Assembly (NCBI GenBank): GCA_018402525.1
Contig: JAGYIR010000012.1
Coordinates: forward strand, 1 to 64,000
Reading direction: 5' to 3'
DNA from: Crocinitomicaceae bacterium
GTDB lineage: Bacteria; Bacteroidota; Bacteroidia; Flavobacteriales_D; Crocinitomicaceae
DNA length: 64,000 bases
The position numbers and the translations under genes were made by a program. Numbering within the stretch: position 1 is the first letter of the stretch; each line of letters opens with the position of its first letter. This document shows positions 25,777-33,923 of this stretch, in pieces. The notes beneath the pieces were generated by a model. The model had not been told where the DNA came from. It did no database searches and worked only from the letters and a program-made list of their open reading frames with translations.

Positions 25777-25909
25777 GATAACGTTCTCAGGGCTGGCAGT
25801 CGAGCCGAAATAACCCACTGACTTTCCTTAAACGCTCTTTATTTCCAAATTTACATAAATTTCATTAAACGCCGTTCACTAAGGCTTGATTGCTAGACCT
25901 GTGTTATAC
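25777..25909. repeat. attC-like site
   Basis: Left box GATAAC (25777-25782), spacer GTTCTCA, left arm GGGCTGGCAGTCGAGCC (25790-25806), right arm GGCTTGATTGCTAGACC (25883-25899), spacer TGT, right box GTTATAC (25903-25909). The arms pair along their length using several G-T pairs. The next minus-strand gene stops five bases to the right. Confidence 0.8.
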
Positions 25910-25913
25910 GCAT

Positions 25914-26405
25914 TTATTCTTCAAGTTTAGTGAATTCAACGTTCCCTTGAATTATAAAAGTTAATATGTTTTTCTTTTCTTTTACTTTATAAACACATAC
26001 GAATTCTCCAAGTCCAACAATATAAGTGATTCGAATGGTTTTTTTATTGATCCATTCATAAACACCATTTTTCCCACCATTCAACCAATAGCTTTGATCA
26101 TTGATTCCAGTACATTCAGTCATGTTTTGTACTTCATTAGATTTGAATAATAGTTGTTCCGTACATTTCAATTCGTCCTCGGGAAGCATATAAGTTTCTT
26201 TGTCTCTTGATAAATTGAACTTTTTCGGGAATCCTAAAGCAAAGTCAATTTGACTGTATCCATGAGTAATAGAGTCTTTTATATAATTGTTTATTTCCGC
26301 TGGATTGTCCTTTTCATATACATACCAGTTTCCGTCAATCTCAATTTGGGTAAAAGCTATTGATTGAATTATTGTTAAAAGAAAAACCAATATTATTTTA
26401 TTCAT
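25914..26405 (-). CDS. Small secreted protein, unknown
   Basis: A 163-residue protein with a signal peptide (MNKIILVFLLTIIQSIAFTQ). The mature part begins IEIDGNWYVYEKDN and has a repeated aromatic pattern (YWLNGGKNGVYEWINKKTIR), which could be a lipocalin-like beta sheet, though no family is recognised. It is framed on both sides by attC-like sites, five and 23 bases away, and so forms a minimal cassette. Confidence 0.65.
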   Translation of the reverse strand: MNKIILVFLLTIIQSIAFTQIEIDGNWYVYEKDNPAEINNYIKDSITHGYSQIDFALGFPKKFNLSRDKETYMLPEDELKCTEQLLFKSNEVQNMTECTGINDQSYWLNGGKNGVYEWINKKTIRITYIVGLGEFVCVYKVKEKKNILTFIIQGNVEFTKLEE

Positions 26406-26427
26406 GGGTTGAGTATTCGTCTATTGC

Positions 26428-26558
26428 GTATAACGTTTGTGGGTTTAAGAAGTTGGCGATTTCGGAGCACAAAACTGTCTGCCAGCACTGAATTTGATAC
26501 GAAGCACAAATGTTCAATTAACCACTGAACCGCCAATTTCTTAAACCCGCTGTTATGC
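26428..26558. repeat. attC-like site
   Basis: Left box GTATAAC (26428-26434), spacer GTTTGT, left arm GGGTTTAAGAAGTTGGCG (26441-26458), right arm CGCCAATTTCTTAAACCC (26531-26548), spacer GCT, right box GTTATGC (26552-26558). The 18-base arms pair with one G-T pair and no mismatch. This is the clearest site in the window. An open frame through it is a by-product. Confidence 0.88.
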
Positions 26559-26592
26559 GTTCGTGCTACTCTCGCAACGAAGATGTGTCGTA

Positions 26593-27918
26593 TCAATGTT
26601 TAACTACCTTTCCTTTCTTGCATAGACTATTTCCGCATCGTACTTCGTAAAGGTAAATTCCTTTAGCAAGAGATTCAATATTTAAGTAGCATGATTCTCT
26701 GAACTTTTGCTCCAGTACTTTGTGAGATGTAATATCATATAAAATAATTTCAACAAATTCATGTTCACTTCCATTAACTTTAACATTTAAAAAAGCACCG
26801 GCAGGATTTGGAAATACTTGAACTTCATTTTTCGTATTGTCAAATTCCTGAGTAGAGAGGAGTACTGGGTCAAGCATAAAAACTCCATTGATTAAGGTGT
26901 ATATAAACAGTTTGCCCTGATACATGTGAATGTCAAGTATTCCACCTGAATTGAGAATTATTTCTGTGTAAGCCAAGCTCCAATTATTACCTCCATCTGT
27001 TGAACGGTATATTCTAAGCGTATCGTCATAGCCATTAAAAGCACCGGTTGTATAAAGAATATTAGAATCAGCTTCATCGTAAATAATTTTATAAAGGTAC
27101 AAAGCACTGGAACCAACTATATTCCACGTTAACCCTCGGTCTTGTGATTTTCTAATTAATCCTTCCCCTACTGATATAATAACATCCGGGTTGGTTGGAT
27201 GAAAAGCTAAATGATGAATACAATCATTTTGCATGGAGTGTACCAATGACCAGGTAATGCCACTGTTATAAGAAGATTGGATGTAAGAATAAAAGGCCTC
27301 TATTTCCCCGGTGTAAAAAATGTTTGTTGTGTCGTTGGGATTAAAGCCTACAAATCTTTCCTGATATCCACCCCCCCATGCGTTTAATTCAAACCATGTA
27401 TTACCAAAGTCATTTGATTTTGATACTCCATAAGCATCATGTAATGCTATTATAGAATTAGGATTTAAAGGATTTTTGGAGATACGCCTAATAGTATTGG
27501 TCGGTTCATAATTAAAGAAATAAGGAGAAGTGAAGTTGATATACGTTAAACCATTATCTACTGATAGCAATAATAAGCTATCCTGAAACATTGCTGTAAT
27601 GGCAAGTACGGAATCGTTATGCTTTATAAAATCTCTTACAGGAACTCCGGGAAAAGCATATAAACTCCATAGGGTATCAGAAATTGAATTTAGATTTTTC
27701 CTGTAAATTCCATTAATGGTTGGCATGTACATAACACTATCTATTATTTGTGACTTTGGCCAATAAAGACCTCCATCATTTAATTGCAATTGAGCTGCTC
27801 TCACATTGGACTCGCTTTTAAGTCCTAAATAACTCATCTGTCCGTATGATTTTTCAATACCAAAAAACAGAATAACAATAATGCATCCTGACTTGATTTG
27901 AATTAAAATATTTCTCAT
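26593..27918 (-). CDS. Secreted BNR/VPS10-like repeat protein with T9SS tail
   Basis: A 441-residue protein with a signal-like N-terminus (IIVILFFGIEKSYGQ). The body has beta-propeller-type Asp-box repeats: SVDNGLTYINF, SNDFGNTWFEL, SYNSGITWSLV, SQDRGLTWNIV and STDGGNNWSLA. These occur in sialidase-like and photosystem-stability-like proteins. A T9SS type A domain ends it (VFPNPAGAFLNVKV, KGIYLYEVRCG). No sialidase catalytic residues are evident. It is probably a surface protein and lies between two attC-like sites. Confidence 0.8.
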   Translation of the reverse strand: MRNILIQIKSGCIIVILFFGIEKSYGQMSYLGLKSESNVRAAQLQLNDGGLYWPKSQIIDSVMYMPTINGIYRKNLNSISDTLWSLYAFPGVPVRDFIKHNDSVLAITAMFQDSLLLLSVDNGLTYINFTSPYFFNYEPTNTIRRISKNPLNPNSIIALHDAYGVSKSNDFGNTWFELNAWGGGYQERFVGFNPNDTTNIFYTGEIEAFYSYIQSSYNSGITWSLVHSMQNDCIHHLAFHPTNPDVIISVGEGLIRKSQDRGLTWNIVGSSALYLYKIIYDEADSNILYTTGAFNGYDDTLRIYRSTDGGNNWSLAYTEIILNSGGILDIHMYQGKLFIYTLINGVFMLDPVLLSTQEFDNTKNEVQVFPNPAGAFLNVKVNGSEHEFVEIILYDITSHKVLEQKFRESCYLNIESLAKGIYLYEVRCGNSLCKKGKVVKH

Positions 27919-28027
27919 CTTTTTAGATTTTGATTCTTATGGTTACACTAATTGTTTATTATCATTTTGCTTAGCAAAGGTAATTACTTGCAGTCAGTTT
28001 GAAGTTCCGATGTGGCCCAAGCATGAC

Positions 28028-28123
28028 GCATAACGGTTGGGTGTATGAGAAGGTTTGCTTAGATGAACTTTCAAATTACTGATACTGCTGATAAAGTAAA
28101 CTTTCTTATACACCTTGTTATGT
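28028..28123. repeat. attC-like site
   Basis: Left box GCATAAC (28028-28034), spacer GGTTGG, left arm GTGTATGAGAAGGTTTGCTT (28041-28060), right arm AAGTAAACTTTCTTATACAC (28094-28113), spacer CTT, right box GTTATGT (28117-28123). The 20-base arms pair throughout with G-T pairs and only minor mismatch. The middle is short (33 bases). Confidence 0.82.
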
Positions 28124-28240
28124 GTAGGTGTGGATTATTAATGTAGAATGTTTAATCGAGAACTGAACAAAAATTTTAAAAAAAAGAAGGGTGGGTTTTT
28201 AAATTTGAATATTTATATATAAAGAAAAAACAACAAAGAT

Positions 28241-28675
28241 TTGAAACAATTTATTAAAACCACTATACGAGAGTTTTTGAATGAAAACAAAACCTATAAA
28301 TTACCACAGTATTTATACCATTTGACATCTTTTGAAAAAGTTTAAAATATTAAAAGATATGGGTTAAAACCAGAATTTTCAAAACAAAGTAAAAGGTGAA
28401 AAGGGTATTTATTTAACTGATGATATAAGTATATAAAATTATTCTGGTTTTTATGATAACGATACCAAATTAGTTTTGTTAAAAATATCAACAATTGGAT
28501 TGGATTTAACTAAATTCTTAGTTCTGATGATTATGAATTACAAGATTTTCTTAATGATGGTGGAGGTAATAATGATGTGAAAGAATTGGTGAATATGATA
28601 AATGGTATGATGTACCTTGAAGTTATCGTTAGAATGGGTTACCAAGTTCAATATCATAATACAATACCAAATAGA
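28241..28675 (+). pseudogene. Decayed gene, opposite to the array
   Basis: Pieces of one protein appear in different plus-strand frames: KQFIKTTIREFLNENKTYKL, PQYLYHLTSFEKV, GLKPEFSKQSK, GEKGIYLTDD, FYDNDTKLVLLKISTIGLDL and DYELQDFLNDGGGNNDVKE. Several frameshifts and stops separate them. The LYHLTS...GLKP...GIYLTDD pattern resembles phage-type proteins with a DUF4433/DarT-like N-terminus, but this is not certain. The 28124-28764 gap holds nothing else recognisable. Confidence 0.6.
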
Positions 28676-28764
28676 TAACATTCAAGTTTTATAAAAGTGT
28701 GTGGGATTTTTCTTTTAAAATTTTCAACCGAAATGTTGATTAGAACGATGAACGGAACACTTAC

Positions 28765-28807
28765 ACATAACAACGGATAATCAATATATGGTTTATCCGC
28801 ATTATGT
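28765..28807. repeat. Short degenerate attC/attI-like palindrome at the array end
   Basis: Box ACATAAC (28765-28771), spacer AAC, arm GGATAA (28775-28780), arm TTATCC (28793-28798), spacer GC, box ATTATGT (28801-28807). The right box starts with A rather than G, which would change the expected crossover trinucleotide. It ends nine bases from the recombinase stop codon. Confidence 0.5.
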
Positions 28808-28815
28808 ATTTTTTA

Positions 28816-29946
28816 CTAATCTAATGGATTTTTGATTAATTTGAAAGTGTTTGTTGCAACATGTGTGTAAACTTCTGTCGTGCGTGTTGATTTATGCCCT
28901 AATAAATTTTGAATATATCTCAAATCTGTTCCGTTTTCAAGAAGATGGGTTGCAAAACTATGTCGTAACATATGTGGATGAACTCTTTTCTTTATGCCTG
29001 CTATAGCTGCTGATTTTTTCAAAATTGCTTGTACACTCGTGGAGCTATACTTTTTTCCATCAGGAGATTCAAATAACCAATTCTTGGGTTTTTCCATTTT
29101 GTAATACTCACGAAGTTGGACAAGTATTTTTTCGGATAATAATGTTAATCTATCGCGGTTTCCTTTGCCTTGCTTTACATTAACAAGCATTCTCTTACTA
29201 TCAATGTCTTCTAATTTTAAATTTAAAAGCTCCCCAATTCTTAGTCCAGACGAATACAATAATCCTAAAATACATTTGTGTTTAATATTTGATGTTGCGT
29301 CCAATATATCCTTGATTTCTTGTTTGGAAAGTACTTTTGGTAAAGTGTGCTCCTTGATAGGTCGCTCAATTGTATAAAAACGATTCGGCATTCCTTTAAC
29401 AATTTCATAGTAAAATTTGATGCTATTGATCATTTGGTTAACGTAACTATTCGAATGGCCTGCTTGAATAAGCTTTTGTAAATAGGCACGAATTTGAATT
29501 TCATTGATACCCATATAATCAGTTTCCTCATGAGCATTAATGAATTTTTCAAAACAATTCACATACGTTTTTACTGTATTATTGGCGTATCGCTTGAGTT
29601 CTAATTTTAAAAGGTACTCTTCAGGACATGCTTTGAATCCGGGCTTCAATTTCCGTTTTCTAAACCAATCTACGTTGATAGCTTCATTTTGTTTATTGAC
29701 GATTCTTTTTGAAAAAAAGTAATTGCCATTGATCCAGGCCACACCTTTGAATTTTTGAAATAGTAGCGTGATGTTTTTTTTATTATTTGGAATATAGGCC
29801 ATTCCAAACTCTTTGCTCCATTTAATTCCTGAAATCTCTTTTAAAAGTGCTTGTATTACTTTGTCTGGATGGAATTGAATTCCAATTTGTTTCTCATTGT
29901 TAATTAACAGATTTTTTAAGGTAATCGATTTATGGTGTTGTATCAT
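28816..29946 (-). CDS. Tyrosine recombinase beside the cassette array
   Basis: From the ATG at 29944-29946 the protein has 376 residues (MIQHHKSITLKN). Ten more codons are open upstream, but this start suits the family best. An N-terminal extension of about 90 residues (KQIGIQFHPDKVIQALLKEI, GVAWINGNYFFSK) precedes a SAM-like core-binding domain and the catalytic domain. The catalytic set is complete: Arg236 (SSGLRIGEL), Lys261 (QGKGNRDR), His325/Arg328 (HPHMLRHSFATHLL), His351 (LLGHKST) and Tyr360 (VYTHV). Integron integrases carry an extra stretch of about 35 residues before the HxLR motif; here it is absent, so this is Xer/Int-like rather than IntI. It points the same way as the cassettes, its 3' end facing the array. 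Confidence 0.85.
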   Translation of the reverse strand: MIQHHKSITLKNLLINNEKQIGIQFHPDKVIQALLKEISGIKWSKEFGMAYIPNNKKNITLLFQKFKGVAWINGNYFFSKRIVNKQNEAINVDWFRKRKLKPGFKACPEEYLLKLELKRYANNTVKTYVNCFEKFINAHEETDYMGINEIQIRAYLQKLIQAGHSNSYVNQMINSIKFYYEIVKGMPNRFYTIERPIKEHTLPKVLSKQEIKDILDATSNIKHKCILGLLYSSGLRIGELLNLKLEDIDSKRMLVNVKQGKGNRDRLTLLSEKILVQLREYYKMEKPKNWLFESPDGKKYSSTSVQAILKKSAAIAGIKKRVHPHMLRHSFATHLLENGTDLRYIQNLLGHKSTRTTEVYTHVATNTFKLIKNPLD

Positions 29947-29988
29947 AGTGCAAAAAAGGACCATCTGAACCATCAAAACAAAACTATC

Positions 29989-30025
29989 CGTAGAATTATA
30001 CGTATATTAAACGTGTAATTCTACG
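29989..30025. promoter_or_regulatory. 37-bp palindrome: candidate recombination site or operator
   Basis: CGTAGAATTATACGT (29989-30003) and ACGTGTAATTCTACG (30011-30025) pair over 15 bases with one G-T pair, around the 7-base spacer ATATTAA. It lies between the divergent recombinase and zinc-ribbon genes, ending three bases before the ATG of the latter. Two inverted arms with a 6-8 base spacer is the normal form of a tyrosine recombinase crossover site. An operator for either gene is the alternative. Confidence 0.6.
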
Positions 30026-30028
30026 ATT

Positions 30029-30400
30029 ATGAAAAAATGTTTGAGCTGTAATGAACCAATATTCGGTCGAGTTGATAAAGTCTTTTGCGATGCATACTGT
30101 AAATCTGCTTTTCACTACAAGAATAAGAAAGGAACAGAAACAACACTGTTCGAAGCAATCGACAAACAACTAAAGACCAATCGAAGGTTGTTGAAGTTGT
30201 TCAATAAGGCAGGAAAGGCAGTGGTGCGCAAAAATGAATTGATAGAGGAAGGATTTAATCCCAAATATTTCACGCACTTCTGGAAAAATGCTAAAGGTGA
30301 GGTGTACTTGTTTTGTTATGAATTTGGCTTTTTAGCGAAAGATGAAAACGGCAAGGCAAAATATGTGCTTGTGAAATGGCAAGAATACATGAATCGATAG
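30029..30400 (+). CDS. Zinc-ribbon protein divergent from the recombinase
   Basis: A 123-residue protein. MKKCLSCNEPIFGRVDKVFC and then DAYCKS provide four cysteines (CxxC, later CxxxC) for one zinc. The rest is basic and helical (LKTNRRLLKLFNKAGKAVVR), ending with YEFGFLAKDENGKAKYVLVK. Similar small proteins occur in Bacteroidota, to my memory without an assigned role. It starts three bases after the palindrome, leaving almost no leader, so the mRNA may begin at or near the start codon. It may bind DNA and regulate the shared promoter. Confidence 0.7.
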   Translation: MKKCLSCNEPIFGRVDKVFCDAYCKSAFHYKNKKGTETTLFEAIDKQLKTNRRLLKLFNKAGKAVVRKNELIEEGFNPKYFTHFWKNAKGEVYLFCYEFGFLAKDENGKAKYVLVKWQEYMNR

Positions 30401-30493
30401 CAATCCATTTTTACAGGTGGCAATTAAAGTAACCGGCAATCGAGCTAGTCGGTAGTCGAGCTTCCGTTATTGAGCTTGTCGAAATAGTCGAGA

Positions 30494-31012
30494 TTACTCC
30501 TCCTTGAACCACCCCGCGTATTTCACATAATTATCCGCAATCCGTTTTACCTCGCCATCAAACAACTCAGGCGACAACGTCTTTACTTTCTTCGCGGGCA
30601 CACCGGCATAAATACTCCACGATTCTACACGCGTTCCTTCAAGCAACACTGCCCCAGCCGCAATAATGCAGTTTTCTTCAATATAGCAGTTGTCCATCAC
30701 GATTGCGCCCATACCAATGAGTACATTATCTTCTACTGTGCACCCATGAACTAATGCGTTGTGACCAATGGAGACATTATTGCCAAGTATTGTTTTGGTT
30801 TTTTCAAATGTGCAATGGATTACAGCGCCGTCTTGCACGTTGACCTTGTTGCCGAGCACTATGGAGTTGACATCTCCCCGAATCACGGCATTGAACCACA
30901 CCGAGCAGGAGTCGCCCATTTTTACATCTCCAACAATGGTTGCGTTCTCAGCGAACCAACAATCGTTTCCAAATTCAGGGTGATTTCCTCTACAAGATTT
31001 TATTAGTGCCAT
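30494..31012 (-). CDS. Gamma carbonic anhydrase-family protein
   Basis: From the ATG at 31010-31012 (MALIKSCRGNHPEFG) the protein is 172 residues, normal for the family; an upstream in-frame Met adds 19 unlikely residues. Left-handed beta-helix hexapeptides run through it (ATIVGDVKMGDSCSVWFNAV, NVSIGHNALVHGCTVEDNVL). The metal-binding His candidates are in VIHCTF and GHNALVHG. Members hydrate CO2 or act as acyltransferase-like proteins; many lack tested activity. It lies downstream of a beta-carbonic anhydrase, separated by a terminator. Confidence 0.8.
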   Translation of the reverse strand: MALIKSCRGNHPEFGNDCWFAENATIVGDVKMGDSCSVWFNAVIRGDVNSIVLGNKVNVQDGAVIHCTFEKTKTILGNNVSIGHNALVHGCTVEDNVLIGMGAIVMDNCYIEENCIIAAGAVLLEGTRVESWSIYAGVPAKKVKTLSPELFDGEVKRIADNYVKYAGWFKEE

Positions 31013-31057
31013 GGTTGTGTTTTTTTTACAAATGTAGTGTTTGGGCATCTTGAAATG

Positions 31058-31092
31058 AAAAAACTCCAAGGAATTAATTCTTTGGAGTTTTA
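31058..31092 (-). terminator. Terminator after the beta-carbonic anhydrase gene
   Basis: AAAACTCCAA (31060-31069) and TTGGAGTTTT (31082-31091) pair perfectly, with a further AATT pairing inside. Read on the minus strand the stem is followed by TTTTCATTTC. It separates the beta- and gamma-carbonic anhydrase genes. Confidence 0.7.
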
Positions 31093-31111
31093 GTGTAGAT
31101 GAAATGATGCT

Positions 31112-31749
31112 TTAGTTGATCCCCAATTGGTAAACTTCTTCAAGGGAATCATTGTTCTTTAATGTGATGTCAAGATCTCTGATGAATCCATCTGCAATGT
31201 TATAAACCCAACCATGCACATGCACTGCCTGATCTGAACTCCAAGCATTTTGAATGATTGAAGTTTTGGCCAAATCATACACTTGTTCATAGACATTAAG
31301 TTCGACAAAACGGTCAAATCGATCTTTCTCATTGGTAATTGCGTCTAACTCCTCATTGTGAAAACGATAAACGTCTTTGATATGACGGATCCAATTGTCA
31401 ATCAACCCAACTTGCTTGTTGCTCATTGCCGTTTGTACACCCCCACACCCGTAATGTCCACAAACAATAACGTGCTTTACTTTTAATACATTCACGGCAT
31501 AATCAAGCACACTCAACATATTCATGTCTGTGTGAACCACCATGTTCGCAATATTACGATGTACGAACACTTCACCAGGTTGTGCACCAATGATTTGATT
31601 CGCTGGAACCCGACTGTCTGCACATCCGATCCACAATATCGGAGGAGCTTGTCCGTGCGCTAAATTATCAAAAATGCTGGGTCTTTTTCCAACTGTTCTG
31701 CCACCCAGGCTTTGTTGTTTGCTAATAACTGATTATAATAATTTTCCAT
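31112..31749 (-). pseudogene. Beta-carbonic anhydrase, one-base frameshift
   Basis: The true start (ATG at 31747-31749) reads MENYYNQLLANNKAWVAEQL then EKDPAF, a standard beta-CA beginning. It then hits a stop. The other frame continues ILWIGCADSRVPANQI (Cys-x-Asp-x-Arg), VFVHRNIANMV and VCGHYGCGGV (His and Cys zinc ligands) to 31112. One A is missing from the run at 31670-31674 (plus strand); restoring it joins DPAFFDNLAHGQAPPIL. All catalytic residues are present, so a sequencing error is at least as likely as a real break. The enzyme would supply bicarbonate or CO2 beside the SulP transporter. Confidence 0.85.
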
Positions 31750-31787
31750 TTTTTTCTAAAATAGTGAAGATTGACGCTTCTTGTTGT

Positions 31788-33398
31788 TTAGTGACCACCC
31801 ATCACATTAATTTTTTTAACCCCTTTCATCGTTATAGTGATGTTCTTCGCTTTCGCACCAAGTGCTTCAAAATCTTGAATAATTTCTTTCACGTCGTAAT
31901 CAATATAACGCGAATTGGTTCCATCAATCTCTAGCGTACTTCCCTCAGGAAGTTCACTCAACATCTTGGAAATTGCTCCTTTATTGAAAAAATTCACCTC
32001 TTCAGCAAGTACAATCGTTGTTGTGTCTCCTTCTTTCTTCTTATCAAAGGCAAAGAACATGTTTTTGAAAGAGTAGGTAATAGCAAAACGATAATTTGCC
32101 AAAATAAAAATAATTGCAACCAAAATACCAACACCGATTCCTTTCAGTAGGTCAGTAAATACAACAACAACAATGGTGACAATGAAAGGTAGAAATTGAT
32201 TCCAACCTAATTTGTACATACCTCGAATTAATGATGGCTTGGCTAATTTATAACCAATCAACAAAAGAATTGCAGCTAACGAAGCTAACGGAATTAGATT
32301 AAGAACGTTAGCAATCAATATTACAGAAAGAAACAATATGATACCATGAAAAATGGTTGACATTTTTGTTTTCCCACCTGAGTTAATATTAGCAGAACTT
32401 CTTACAATAACTTGCGTAATTGGAAGTCCACCAAGCAACCCAGAAAGAATGTTTCCTACGCCTTGTGCTTTTAATTCTCTATTCGTTGGTGTAATGCGTT
32501 TGTGTGGGTCTAATTTATCCGTGGCTTCGACAGACAACAAGGTTTCCAAACTCGCAATAATCGCAATGGTTAAACCAACAATGTAAACGTTTGGATTAGA
32601 AAGTACTCCAAAGTCAGGGGAAGTAAAAAGATTTTGAAAATCACCCATAGAACGAACCACATCAAGCTGAACTAAATGTTCACCTGAGAGCGCTAGTGAT
32701 GGGTCAATCATGCCAAATACACTATTGAGAACTACACCTAGTACAACAACGAAAAGTGCTCCTGGCAGAAAGCTGAACAATTTTATCTTTTTCATGAATT
32801 TTTGTTCAAAAAGAATAAGCACCGCTAATGACACAACACTAATAATAATGGCTCCTACATTCGTTTTTTGAAGCGCATAATAGATTTCAGAAAAAGTGTT
32901 ATGACCATCAGGTTGCAGAAATGATTCATCCCCCATAAAATCCGCGTCATAACCAAATGCGTGCGGGATTTCTTTTAGAATCAATATAATACCGATGGCG
33001 GCCAGCATTCCCTTAATTACGGAGGAAGGAAAATAGTAGCCAATCACACCTGCCTTTAAATACCCAGCAATTACTTGAATAATCCCCGCGATGATCACCG
33101 CTACAAGAAAGGCTTCAAACGATCCAAGAGCAACAATGGCGCCCAGAACAATGGTAATTAAACCGGCTGCGGGACCTGAAACTCCAAGTCCTGATCCACT
33201 CAGAGACCCAACGACAATTCCTCCAATCACACCGGCAATAATTCCTGAGAAAATGTTTGGCATGCCAGTTATTCCCTCGACATCTGTGGATGCAAATGCA
33301 ACTCCCAAACACAAAGGAAGGGCAACTAAATAAACGACGATACTCGCCGGTAAATCATGCTTTAAGTGCTTAAAGAGTTTTAACTTGTTCTCACTCAT
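31788..33398 (-). CDS. SulP-family anion transporter
   Basis: A 536-residue inner-membrane protein of the SulP/SLC26 family. It has 10-14 hydrophobic helices, including LVALPLCLGVAFASTDVEGI, the GSLSGSGLGVSGPAAGLI signature and LLSVEATDKLDPHKRITPTN. The C-terminal cytoplasmic part (TTIVLAEEVNFFNKGAIS, TLEIDGTNSRYIDYDVKE) is a STAS-like domain. The adjacent beta-carbonic anhydrase 38 bases downstream, on the same strand, points to bicarbonate as a substrate. Sulfate cannot be excluded. Confidence 0.85.
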   Translation of the reverse strand: MSENKLKLFKHLKHDLPASIVVYLVALPLCLGVAFASTDVEGITGMPNIFSGIIAGVIGGIVVGSLSGSGLGVSGPAAGLITIVLGAIVALGSFEAFLVAVIIAGIIQVIAGYLKAGVIGYYFPSSVIKGMLAAIGIILILKEIPHAFGYDADFMGDESFLQPDGHNTFSEIYYALQKTNVGAIIISVVSLAVLILFEQKFMKKIKLFSFLPGALFVVVLGVVLNSVFGMIDPSLALSGEHLVQLDVVRSMGDFQNLFTSPDFGVLSNPNVYIVGLTIAIIASLETLLSVEATDKLDPHKRITPTNRELKAQGVGNILSGLLGGLPITQVIVRSSANINSGGKTKMSTIFHGIILFLSVILIANVLNLIPLASLAAILLLIGYKLAKPSLIRGMYKLGWNQFLPFIVTIVVVVFTDLLKGIGVGILVAIIFILANYRFAITYSFKNMFFAFDKKKEGDTTTIVLAEEVNFFNKGAISKMLSELPEGSTLEIDGTNSRYIDYDVKEIIQDFEALGAKAKNITITMKGVKKINVMGGH

Positions 33399-33543
33399 TT
33401 TTTGTTTTTTTTAATCTCTTGGTGGTATTTCATTTTGAATGATCAAAGAGAAAAACCCATATACCTTACAAACTTCAATTACTTTGAAGTGCCAGCATAT
33501 TACCAAGGTCGAATTATTCTAAAATTTATTTTGTCTAATTGAA

Positions 33544-33846
33544 TTATGCAAGAGGAGCATAATTGTCAGGAGGTGAGAACAAGGTGTTTTGGAACACGTC
33601 CTCGTATTTGTTTTCTTTATAGGCATTAAGCGATAATGCTTCATTGTTTAGTGCAAGTATACCTAGATTATTTTTGTGAGATGAATAAAGCACATTGTAC
33701 TGTATACTGCTACTCTTACTGCTGTCTTCTTCCTCTTCCACAGGCATAACTACCATGAAATCAGTGTCCTGCCAAATAAAATAGGTGCACAGAACAACTG
33801 TAAATGTGGTAAAAATTAGCAATAATGATAATGCGATAGCTCTCAT
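33544..33846 (-). CDS. Small envelope protein, unknown, 100 residues
   Basis: One N-terminal hydrophobic segment (IALSLLLIFTTFTVVLCTYF) serves as signal or anchor. The remainder is acidic then neutral (MPVEEEEDSSKSSSIQYNVL, NKYEDVFQNTLFSPPDNYAP). No family is recognised. It stands alone between SulP and kbl. Confidence 0.55.
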   Translation of the reverse strand: MRAIALSLLLIFTTFTVVLCTYFIWQDTDFMVVMPVEEEEDSSKSSSIQYNVLYSSHKNNLGILALNNEALSLNAYKENKYEDVFQNTLFSPPDNYAPLA

Positions 33847-33923
33847 ATGGTTTGCAAAACTAAGCGATTGAATTGTGTTCCTTGGTTTAATTTTGTTAAA
33901 GTTTTGTAATCTATGGGTTAAAG

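Noticed and set aside
26402-26596. Open frame of 64 codons on the minus strand
   Set aside because: It runs through the attC-like palindrome at 26428 and its composition follows the repeat, with no family features.
6407-28123. The palindromes as ordinary terminators
   Set aside because: They lack T runs, share outer boxes and asymmetric spacers, and have long structured middles. Terminators elsewhere in the window are short GC stems with T runs.
28816-29946. Calling the recombinase IntI
   Set aside because: The segment before the HxLR motif is too short to contain the integron-specific insertion.
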